Below are positions 7,335 to 14,601 of a stretch of DNA of 64,000 bases, piece by piece. This stretch comes from Planctomycetota bacterium (GTDB taxonomy: Bacteria; Planctomycetota; Planctomycetia; Pirellulales; UBA1268), in contig VGZO01000001.1 in assembly GCA_016872555.1 (NCBI GenBank), positions 1 through 64,000 of the forward strand, in the 5' to 3' direction. A program made the translations under genes and the position numbers. Below the pieces are notes generated by a model. That model saw only the letters and a program-made list of their open reading frames with translations, did not search any database and had not been told where the DNA came from. How positions within the stretch are numbered: the first letter of the stretch is position 1; the number at the start of each line of letters is the position of its first letter.

Positions 7335-8929
7335 ACGACCTGTTCGCCGCCAAACTCGCCCGTCGCAACTTGTTTCGCTACGGAGCCGCTGGTCTCGCCG
7401 GCGCAGGCGCGTTCGCCGCCAGCCGTCTGCTGGCTGGTCGGCCGGCCGCGGCGGCTGCAGCCGACAGCCCGCTCACCGAGGATGCGCGCTACGAGGGAAT
7501 CCGCGAGCAACTCGGCCGGTTCATCCTGCTCACTCCCCAGAAGCTCGGCGGCGGGACACACGCCGTCGACTTGGCCGCGCAGAAGACGCTCGCCTGGATC
7601 TCGTATTGGAACTACGGCGACAGCTGCCCCATCTCCCATCACCTGGCGGCGTTTCCCGCCGACTCGGGCGATCCCTACAAGGGCTTCGAGTTCGTCAACA
7701 CGACCCAGGGGGGCGACAACATCCTGATGTATGGCCTCCCGACGCGGATCCGCGAGAACGGCATGCTCGGGCAGGCCGGCCAGGGCAATCACATCTACCG
7801 CGTGGGCTACGACGGCAAGACGGGCCAGATGGACCTCCTCGAAGATATCGCCGAGACGACCGGCATCGGCCTGGGCGTGCACACCGTGCCCTTCCCGGAC
7901 GGCACCGGCTTCGCCTGTGGCGATGGCCAGAAGGACATCGTGGCCTTCTTCTCGCGGGCCCGCGGCCGCGAGAAGACGACGGTCCTCAACGCCTTCCGCG
8001 CCGACTGGCAGCCGAAGGCCGACGACCTCGGCTCCACGTGGACCAAGGGGGGCCGGATCGTGCTCACGCGGCTCGCGCCCAGCCTCGACCTCGGCCGCTA
8101 CGACCTCGAGGGCACCACCGGCAACAAGATCAATTTCGAGATGGCCCCGATGGCCGAACTGCGGGTGGAGCGCGGCCAGATCCCCGGTAACGATCCGCGC
8201 GGGCTCACCGGGCTCGACTTCTGCCTCCACGATCCGGCCGGCCGCTATTCGCTCATGGGGCTGCGGATGTGCGGCGGCGGGTTCATCGTCGACCGCAACA
8301 CCTTCGAGCCGATCTGCTTCATCCAGGCCAACGAGGGCGTGCAGGACAACTTCCCGCTCACGAAGGTCTCGAGCTCACCAGACACGTGGGTCGTCGACCT
8401 GTCGGCCGTGGGCAACCCGATCCATGAGTCGGGTTTCCATCCCGCCGGTAACTACCTCTGCATGATGAACAACCTCCGCGCGAACAACGTGGCGGTGTTC
8501 GACACCGCCAACGCGGATCCACGGAAGTGGAAGCGGGTGACGCTCGTCAAGGATCCGGAATGGCAGGGGGAATTCCCGTCGCCGTTTCATCTCAACTACT
8601 CGATCGACGGCACGAAGTGCTTCTTCACGATCCTACGGCCGAAGCCGATGAAGTCGGACGTGGTCGTGGTCGACACGAAGACCTGGAAGATCATCAAGAA
8701 GTTTCGCAACGTCGGCGTCGACGCCCAGACCACCTGCACCACCTACGACGGCAAGTATGCGATCGTCATCTTCTCCGGGTTCCAACGGATGGAGGCGGGG
8801 GCGTTCGTGTTTCGGCAGGACACGCTCGAGCAGGTCGGCTACATGCCCAATTTCGGCGGGCATCATGACTGCGTGATCGTGCCGTCGAAGGTGGAAGAGT
8901 TGAAATACAGCCGAAGCTGCACAGTATGA
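7331..8929 (+). CDS. Tat-exported NosZ/thiocyanate dehydrogenase-like copper propeller protein
   Basis: A 532-residue protein with a Tat signal (ARRNLFRYGAAGLAGAG, residues 10-26) and a body matching the seven-bladed propeller of nitrous oxide reductase. By-eye matches to the NosZ copper-site histidines are H103-H104 (SHHLAAFP), H184 (GVHTVPFPDGTGF), H365 (PIHESGFHPAGNYL), H420 (SPFHLNYS) and H511-H512 (GGHHDCVI, like NosZ EPHDC). The blade-six NosZ histidine appears to be Gln or Thr here (DAQTTCTTYDGK). The C-terminal cupredoxin CuA domain of NosZ is absent. Thiocyanate dehydrogenases share the CuA-less propeller and a multicopper site, so a periplasmic copper oxidoreductase is likely, but the substrate is unknown. 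It sits second in a tightly overlapped four-gene operon. Confidence 0.7.
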   Translation: MNDLFAAKLARRNLFRYGAAGLAGAGAFAASRLLAGRPAAAAAADSPLTEDARYEGIREQLGRFILLTPQKLGGGTHAVDLAAQKTLAWISYWNYGDSCPISHHLAAFPADSGDPYKGFEFVNTTQGGDNILMYGLPTRIRENGMLGQAGQGNHIYRVGYDGKTGQMDLLEDIAETTGIGLGVHTVPFPDGTGFACGDGQKDIVAFFSRARGREKTTVLNAFRADWQPKADDLGSTWTKGGRIVLTRLAPSLDLGRYDLEGTTGNKINFEMAPMAELRVERGQIPGNDPRGLTGLDFCLHDPAGRYSLMGLRMCGGGFIVDRNTFEPICFIQANEGVQDNFPLTKVSSSPDTWVVDLSAVGNPIHESGFHPAGNYLCMMNNLRANNVAVFDTANADPRKWKRVTLVKDPEWQGEFPSPFHLNYSIDGTKCFFTILRPKPMKSDVVVVDTKTWKIIKKFRNVGVDAQTTCTTYDGKYAIVIFSGFQRMEAGAFVFRQDTLEQVGYMPNFGGHHDCVIVPSKVEELKYSRSCTV

Positions 8930-10161
8930 CCCCGGGCGGCAGGTCGTCGTCTCTTCCGGTGCTCGCCCGGATGGCGGTGATCGACGTCACCCGCCGCCCG
9001 TGGCGGCTCGGCTTCCTCGCGGCTGGCATCGCGCTGGCGGGGGCGGCGGCGTTCGGGGCGCTCGTGTTTCATACGGTGATCGGTCGGTCCCTCGACCGGA
9101 GCCTCGCACGGCTGGGCGCGGATGCCGCCATCCTGCCAGCCGGCATCACGGCCAACCTCACTCCCGTCCTCCTCTCGGTCGAACCGTCGGCGGCGACGAT
9201 CGCTCCGGAGGCGATTCATCGGCTCTCGGCCTCGCCGGTGGTGGCAGCCGTGGCCCGGCAGCGCACGCTCAAACTGGCCGACGCCAGTGGCCACCTGCCG
9301 ATCGACGTCGTCGTGTTCGATCCGGCGACCGACCTCACCGTGCTGCCGTGGGTGGAGGAGCGGCTCGAGCGACCATTCGGAGCCGGCGACGTGCTCGTCG
9401 GCGGGCGGCGGCCGGAGGCGGTGGGCGAGCAGATCGTCGTGCAAGGTGTGGAGCTCGTCGTGCATGGCCGACTCGGCCTCACCGGTGCCGGGCCGTTTGA
9501 GCGATCGTGGTTTTTCACGGCCGACACCGCCCGACGGCTCGCCGCTGCAAACGTCGTCACGGCCGATGGCGAACGCGTGGCGGAGGAGCCGCTCGAGTCG
9601 CCGAGCGGTGCGATGCTGCGGCTCGTGGCGGGACGAGGCCCCGAGGAACTGCGGTTCGCTCTGGCGTCGGTGCCGGGTGTGCAGCTCGTCGCCGGCAGCG
9701 GCAGCCAGATCGCGGTCCGCCAGGCCGTCAAGACACTCGCCGACACGTCGTTCGTCATGCTCCTGGTGGCACTCGCGGCCCCGGTGGTGCTCGTGGGCGT
9801 GGCGTATACCGGCATGCTCGCCGAGCGGCGGAGGGAGCTCGGCACGATGCTGGCGCTGGGTGTCCCCCGTGCCGCCATCATGGCCACAGTGGCGCTCGAG
9901 GCGGCGATCGCGGCCGTCGCGGGGTCGCTTGCCGGAGTCGTGCTGGCTGCCGCGGCGATCGTCGGATTCATGCGGACAGTCGGGTTCGCACTCGAGCAGC
10001 GGGCGATCGCGCTGGCGATGCCGGGGGTTGGGGAATTGTGTCTGTACGCGCTGGCGAGCGGCGTGCTCGTCGCCGCGACGGCGATCATGGGCGCCGCGAT
10101 CGCTGCCTGGCTGGCGGCGGGACGGCAGCCCTGGACGCTCCTGCGGGGCGACACGGCATGA
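8926..10161 (+). CDS. FtsX/MacB-type ABC transporter permease
   Basis: A 411-residue permease with the FtsX layout. One N-terminal helix (LGFLAAGIALAGAAAFGALVF) is followed by an extracytoplasmic domain of about 220 residues, then three C-terminal helices (about 275-298, 325-350, 375-400) with the typical cytoplasmic loop ERRRELGTMLALGVPRAAI. It overlaps the copper-propeller gene and the ATPase gene as ATGA. Such permeases move lipoproteins or act as mechanotransmitters rather than classical channels. I infer that it works with the downstream ATPase in assembly or export linked to the copper protein. Confidence 0.85.
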   Translation: MTPGGRSSSLPVLARMAVIDVTRRPWRLGFLAAGIALAGAAAFGALVFHTVIGRSLDRSLARLGADAAILPAGITANLTPVLLSVEPSAATIAPEAIHRLSASPVVAAVARQRTLKLADASGHLPIDVVVFDPATDLTVLPWVEERLERPFGAGDVLVGGRRPEAVGEQIVVQGVELVVHGRLGLTGAGPFERSWFFTADTARRLAAANVVTADGERVAEEPLESPSGAMLRLVAGRGPEELRFALASVPGVQLVAGSGSQIAVRQAVKTLADTSFVMLLVALAAPVVLVGVAYTGMLAERRRELGTMLALGVPRAAIMATVALEAAIAAVAGSLAGVVLAAAAIVGFMRTVGFALEQRAIALAMPGVGELCLYALASGVLVAATAIMGAAIAAWLAAGRQPWTLLRGDTA

Positions 10162-11585
10162 GCGATCCGCCGATCATCGAGGCGCGGCATGCCAGCCTCA
10201 CCTATCACACTCGCCGCGGACCGATTACCGCGGTCGACGACGTGAGTCTCGCGATCGCGCCGGGAGAATGCGTGGCGATCCTGGGACGATCGGGTTCGGG
10301 AAAGTCGACACTCCTGGCCCTGCTCGGCGGGCTCTGCGCACCGACGGCAGGCGAGGTGTGTTTCGCCGGCCGGCCATGGCGATCACGCACGCAGCGCGAG
10401 ACGAGCGGCGTGCGGGCGAGCGACATCGGCCTCCTCTTGCAGGATGGCGCACTCCTGCCGGGACTGCGGGCTCTCGACAACGTGCTCCTTCCCGCCGCGC
10501 TCGCCGGCAAGCCGCGCGGCTCGCTGGCGACGCGGGCCGAGGAGCTGCTCGAGCTCGTCGGCCTAGCCGATCGATGGGACGCCTATCCAGCGGAATTGTC
10601 GGGCGGGCAACAGCGCCGCGTGGCCCTCGCCCGGGCCTTGGCCGCGGAGCCTGCCGTGATCCTCGCCGATGAGCCAACCGGCGACCTCGACGCGCTGGCG
10701 GCGGCGGAGATCACGGCCATGCTCGCGCGTGTGCGAGCCGACCGTTCCCCGGCGATCGTGCTCGTGACGCACGATCCGGCCCTGGCGGCGATCGCTGACC
10801 GCCGGCTGTGGATGGAACGCGGCAGATGCACGGAGGTGACCGACGCCGCGACACCGCCCCTCCCGCCTGCGGCAGTTTTTCCGGTGCTGCGGGAACTGAC
10901 CGGCGCGGCGGTGTTCGAGCCGCCCCCGGCCGACCTTGCGCCCCTCCGACCGGCGATCAGCGCGGGGAGCCTTGCCCGGTCGTGGCTGCCGTTCGTCGGT
11001 GGGCTCGCAGTCGCGGCGGCGGTCGTCGCCCTCGTCGACGGGCTGATCGCCGGAAAACAGGAGGTGGTCGTTCAAACCGCGCGGGCACAGCGGCGGCTCG
11101 CCGAGGAGATGGCGATGCAGGATCTGCGGGCCGATATCGACGACGTGGTCGTCGCTGCCGATGGCACAGCCACCGTGACGGCGTTTCTCCAAAACTTCCG
11201 CCCGGAGCATCCGCTCCACGTGCTCGGCCCGGCGCTCGAGGTGGGCATCCAACGCGATGGCCGCTGGGAGACTGTTTCCAGCGAACTGGAAAAGCCTCCC
11301 ACCACCATCCGCACGATCGGGAGCGACAAGACGCTCGTGCCGCTCACGTTCTCGGTGCCGGAGGGGACGTACGACGAGCTTCTGCGGGGATACCTCCACG
11401 TGCGGATCGGCGCGGCGCTGGTGGTGAGCGATCGGCCCGACGGCACGGGCGACCTCTTCGAGCGGCTTGACGCCTACTACATCTATCTCCGCGATCCGCG
11501 GCGCACGGAAAACGAGATCCGCCGCGCAAACGGCTGGGGCGACAAGGCGACCGTGCCGCTGTGGATCGCGATGCCGTCGCACTGA
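10158..11585 (+). CDS. ABC ATPase fused to a transmembrane helix and extracytoplasmic domain
   Basis: A 475-residue fusion. Residues 1-225 are a LolD/MacB-type ATPase with Walker A GRSGSGKST (43-51), signature LSGGQ (147-151), Walker B VILADEP (167-173) and the switch histidine H205. A proline-rich linker leads to one helix near 277-298 (FVGGLAVAAAVVALVDGLIA). About 175 residues outside follow, rich in predicted strands (TVTAFLQNF, HVRIGAALVV), that I cannot assign. MacB carries its helices in a similar order but with an FtsX domain; here the permease is separate, so this is an unusual split. It is the last gene of the operon and ends 17 bases from a convergent kinase gene. Confidence 0.8.
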   Translation: MSDPPIIEARHASLTYHTRRGPITAVDDVSLAIAPGECVAILGRSGSGKSTLLALLGGLCAPTAGEVCFAGRPWRSRTQRETSGVRASDIGLLLQDGALLPGLRALDNVLLPAALAGKPRGSLATRAEELLELVGLADRWDAYPAELSGGQQRRVALARALAAEPAVILADEPTGDLDALAAAEITAMLARVRADRSPAIVLVTHDPALAAIADRRLWMERGRCTEVTDAATPPLPPAAVFPVLRELTGAAVFEPPPADLAPLRPAISAGSLARSWLPFVGGLAVAAAVVALVDGLIAGKQEVVVQTARAQRRLAEEMAMQDLRADIDDVVVAADGTATVTAFLQNFRPEHPLHVLGPALEVGIQRDGRWETVSSELEKPPTTIRTIGSDKTLVPLTFSVPEGTYDELLRGYLHVRIGAALVVSDRPDGTGDLFERLDAYYIYLRDPRRTENEIRRANGWGDKATVPLWIAMPSH

Positions 11586-11602
11586 CCGCGAAGCCTCGGC
11601 CG

Positions 11603-12452
11603 TCACGCCTTCGCGCCGCCCGTCGGGATCGCGCGGACCTGCAGGGGTAGGTCCGCGCGGACCCGGGTGCCGCGGCCCGCGCCGCTGTCGATCCGGAGCG
11701 TCCCGCCTGCCAGCCGCACCCGCTCCGTCATCCCGATGAGCCCGAAGCCCCGTGGTCCGACCGCGTCGACGTCGAACCCCCGGCCGTGGTCCTCCACTTC
11801 GAGCCGCAGGCCGCCGTCGATGTGCCGCAAAGACACCACTGCCCGGTCCCCGCCGCTGTGCTTCCGCACGTTGTTGAGCGACTCCTGCGTGACGCGGTAG
11901 ATGGTGGTCTGGAGCGACGGGGAGATCGCCGCGAGATCGGCGTCGATCCGGCTCTCGACACAGACGCCCATGTCGGTGAACTGTTCGGCCAGGTCCTCGA
12001 GCGCCGCTCGAAGGCCGAGATCGTCGAGGAGCGGCGGCCGCATGCCACGGACCACCTGTCGTCCCTCCTCGATGCCCTTGCCGAGGTATGCCAGTACGGT
12101 GTCGGGCACGTCGCTGCCGGGCCGCGTGGGGTGGTCATGCACGAGGCTCTCCAGCAGCATCCGCGAGCCGATCGCGTATTGCAGCAGGCCGTCGTGGATA
12201 TCGTGGCCGATGGTCTGCTTCTCGTACTCCTGCGCTTCGATCAGGTTTCGGAGGATCTCTTCCTTTCGTGCGAGCGCCCGTGGCATCGGTGCGAAAGATG
12301 CCTGTGGGGCATTTTTCGGCCAGGGCCCGAAACTCCTCCCGTCCCATGCGCAGCTGCGACTCGGCGAGCTGGCGGTCGACGATCTCACGTTCGAGGTTGG
12401 ACAGCTCCCGCGTGCGCCCCTCGAAGGCTCCATCTCGGCGTCGCTGGCAACG
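11603..12452 (-). pseudogene. Truncated and internally deleted NarL-type sensor histidine kinase
   Basis: The intact part (ATG 12286 to 11603, 227 residues) has a HisKA_3 dimerisation domain (TIGHDIHDGLLQYAIGSRML), the N box SLNNVRKHSGG and the ATP-binding motifs DHGRGFD and GFGLIGMTERVRLAGG. Upstream, in another frame, 12452-12285 encodes a coiled-coil (RELSNLEREIVDRQLAES) and the beginning of a PAS domain (EEFRALAEKCPTGIFRTDA). The rest of PAS is missing, and the two pieces are joined out of frame at about 12285. The 5' end stops at 12452, next to the stop codon of nrnA. The kinase core alone could still be made from ATG 12286. No response regulator gene is adjacent. Confidence 0.75.
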
Positions 12453-12465
12453 CTACATCCCCGCG
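12440..12465. other. Composition boundary and gene-truncation point
   Basis: To the left lies the broken kinase and moderate-GC DNA; to the right, very high-GC housekeeping genes. By hand count, 12241-12300 has 35 G/C of 60 and 12541-12600 has 49 of 60. The kinase frame begins exactly at the base after the nrnA stop codon on the minus strand. This could be a deletion/integration endpoint or a join made during assembly. I saw no direct repeat or integrase. Confidence 0.55.
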
Positions 12466-13445
12466 CTCCACGCCGCGTCGACGGCGGCCGTGACCTTCGC
12501 CGCGGCCTCGGCGAACGGGCCCGGGAGGATCGTGCCGGCCGCGGCGCGGTGGCCACCGCCGCCGAACGTCGCCGCCAGTGCCGCGGCGTCGACGTGGCAG
12601 CGGCTGCGGAAGCTCACCTTCACGCGCCCGTCGGGCTGCTCGATGAGGATCATCGCCAGCACCGTCCCCTTCACCGCCAGCGTGAGGTTGACGAGATCCT
12701 CGGTGTCGCTCGGCACGGCGCCGGCCGCCTCGAGATCGGCCTGGCGGACCCGCGACGTGATCACCGCGCCGCCGTGGCTCGTCTCGGCGCCGGCAAGCGT
12801 CAGGCCCACCAGATGGAGCCGGCCGATCGAGTCCTGCTCGAACAGCTCGCGGTAGATCGTCGGCGGGCTGGCGCCGGCGTCGACGAGGCGGGCGGCGAGG
12901 CGGAAGGTCTCGGCGCTCGCCGACGGGAAGCGGAACCCGCCGGTGTCGGTCGACAGGCCGGCGTACAGCGGCGTGGCGATCGCCTCGGTGAGCGGCACCT
13001 TGAGCCGCATCCCGATCTCGGCCACGATCCGCGCCGTCGCCTCGGCCGTGGGGTCCTTGAACCACCGGTCGGAGAGGTCGTCTTCGCTGACGTGGTGGTC
13101 GACGACCAGGACACGCGGGCGGTGGGCGCGGATCACCTCCCCCATTGCCCCGAGCTGCGCCCAGGCGCTGGTGTCGAGGACGATGAACAGGTCGGTGGTG
13201 GCCAGCGCCGCCTGATCGACGCCGCCGGCGAGCGACTCGATCCGCTGCCAGGGATCGATCCAGCGCAGCGCCGGCGGGGTCGCCTGGGCGTTGACGATCC
13301 GGACCTTCTTCCCCTTCGCCTCGAGGATCCCGAGCATCCCCAGCTCGCTCCCCAGCGCGTCGCAATCGGGGCGGACGTGGCTGGTGAGGACGACGGTGTC
13401 CGCGGCGGCGAGCACGTCGAGGAGTCCGCCCCAGTCGAGTCTCAC
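12453..13445 (-). CDS. nrnA: DHH-family phosphoesterase, NrnA-like oligoribonuclease/pAp phosphatase
   Basis: A 330-residue DHH/DHHA1 protein. The DHH domain has TSHVRPDCDALGSELG (metal ligands), VVDHHVSEDD, and STDTGGFRFPSAS. The C-terminal DHHA1 domain ends with CHVDAAALAATFGGGGHRAAAG. Members degrade short RNA oligonucleotides and dephosphorylate 3'-phosphoadenosine 5'-phosphate in the cytoplasm. The GTG start overlaps the ribF stop as GTGA, so the two are co-translated. Its own stop touches the truncated kinase. Confidence 0.9.
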   Translation of the reverse strand: MRLDWGGLLDVLAAADTVVLTSHVRPDCDALGSELGMLGILEAKGKKVRIVNAQATPPALRWIDPWQRIESLAGGVDQAALATTDLFIVLDTSAWAQLGAMGEVIRAHRPRVLVVDHHVSEDDLSDRWFKDPTAEATARIVAEIGMRLKVPLTEAIATPLYAGLSTDTGGFRFPSASAETFRLAARLVDAGASPPTIYRELFEQDSIGRLHLVGLTLAGAETSHGGAVITSRVRQADLEAAGAVPSDTEDLVNLTLAVKGTVLAMILIEQPDGRVKVSFRSRCHVDAAALAATFGGGGHRAAAGTILPGPFAEAAAKVTAAVDAAWSAGM

Positions 13446-14446
13446 GTCGCCTCCGCGGATCGGGGGACCGGGGTCCGGGCCGCCACCTCGGTGGCCCGCG
13501 CGGTGTCGGCACGGAGCTGGCCGACGAGCTCCTCGACACCGGCAAAGTGGCGAGTCTCACGGACCCGCTCGAGGAAGTCAACGGCGAGCGTCTGGCCGTA
13601 GAGGTCGCCCGAGAAGCCGATCAGGTGGACTTCGATCGCGCGCGACTCGACGCCGAACGACACCGCCGGCCCGACGTGGACGGCCGCCGGATACGGCGCC
13701 GCCGGACCCGCGCCGTCGCCCACCCAGGCCCGCGCCGCATAGACGCCGTCGGCGGGGATGAGCGTGGCGACCGCGGCGAGGTTCGCCGTCGGGAAGCCGA
13801 GCGTGCGCCCGCGCTTCGCCCCCTCCACGACCGTGCCCTCGATCCGGTAGGGCGCCGTGAGCAGCGCCGCGGCGTCGGCGACGGCCCCCTCGGCGAGCAG
13901 CCGGCGGACGCGCGAGCTCGACACCGGCGCTCCGCCGACCGCCACCGGGGCGACGACGTCGACGACCACGCCGTCGGCGGCCCCGAGCGACGCCAGCAGC
14001 GCCACGTCGCCGCGCCGCGCGGCGCCGAAGCGGAAATCCTCCCCCTCGACGAGCACCGCGGCGCCGAGCCAGCCGCGCAGCAACCAGGCGTAGAACGCCT
14101 CGGGCTCGAGCGCCAGCAAGCGCCGGTCGGCGGGCTGGACGACGATGGCGTCGACCCCCAGCTCGGCGAGCAATTCGGCGCGGCGCCGCGGCGTCGACAG
14201 CGGCTCGGGCGCGCTGTCGGGGCGGAGCAGCGCCGCCGGATGGGGATCGAACGAAACCGCCACCGCGGGGAGGCCGCGGTCGGCCGCCGCCTCCACCAGC
14301 CGGCGCACGATCGCCGCGTGGCCGACGTGGACGCCGTCGAAGTTGCCGACCGTGGCGGCGCACCCCGGCGCCGCCGGCGTCCACCGGCCCGTGGCCGAGA
14401 ACACGCGCGGCGAACCGGGCGGGAATGGGGGCGTGGGGGCGGGCAC
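13442..14446 (-). CDS. ribF: Bifunctional riboflavin kinase/FAD synthetase
   Basis: A 334-residue two-domain enzyme. The N-terminal adenylyltransferase half has VGNFDGVHVGHAAIV and SFDPHPAALL, and VSSSRVRRLLAEG follows. The C-terminal kinase half has GRTLGFPTANL and the DFLERVRETRHF end. It phosphorylates riboflavin to FMN and adenylates FMN to FAD. Length and motif order are normal. The start codon is GTG at 14446. Riboflavin synthase (ribE) is elsewhere in this window, at 57220. Confidence 0.92.
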   Translation of the reverse strand: MPAPTPPFPPGSPRVFSATGRWTPAAPGCAATVGNFDGVHVGHAAIVRRLVEAAADRGLPAVAVSFDPHPAALLRPDSAPEPLSTPRRRAELLAELGVDAIVVQPADRRLLALEPEAFYAWLLRGWLGAAVLVEGEDFRFGAARRGDVALLASLGAADGVVVDVVAPVAVGGAPVSSSRVRRLLAEGAVADAAALLTAPYRIEGTVVEGAKRGRTLGFPTANLAAVATLIPADGVYAARAWVGDGAGPAAPYPAAVHVGPAVSFGVESRAIEVHLIGFSGDLYGQTLAVDFLERVRETRHFAGVEELVGQLRADTARATEVAARTPVPRSAEAT

Positions 14447-14601
14447 GGAGGGGGTGGTGCGGGGGCGTGCGGGGAAAGCGATCGCACGGAGTGTATCGCC
14501 TCGGCAGCCGGCTGCCGCGGCCCGGCGATCCGCCGCGGGCCCCGCCGGGAAGAGGGCGGGAGTATCATCGAATCGGATCCCACCCCGGCGGAACCGAACG
14601 C

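Noticed and set aside
7331-8929. Calling the copper-propeller gene nosZ
   Set aside because: It has no CuA domain and one ligand seems changed, and no nosDFYL genes are near, so a true N2O reductase is not supported.
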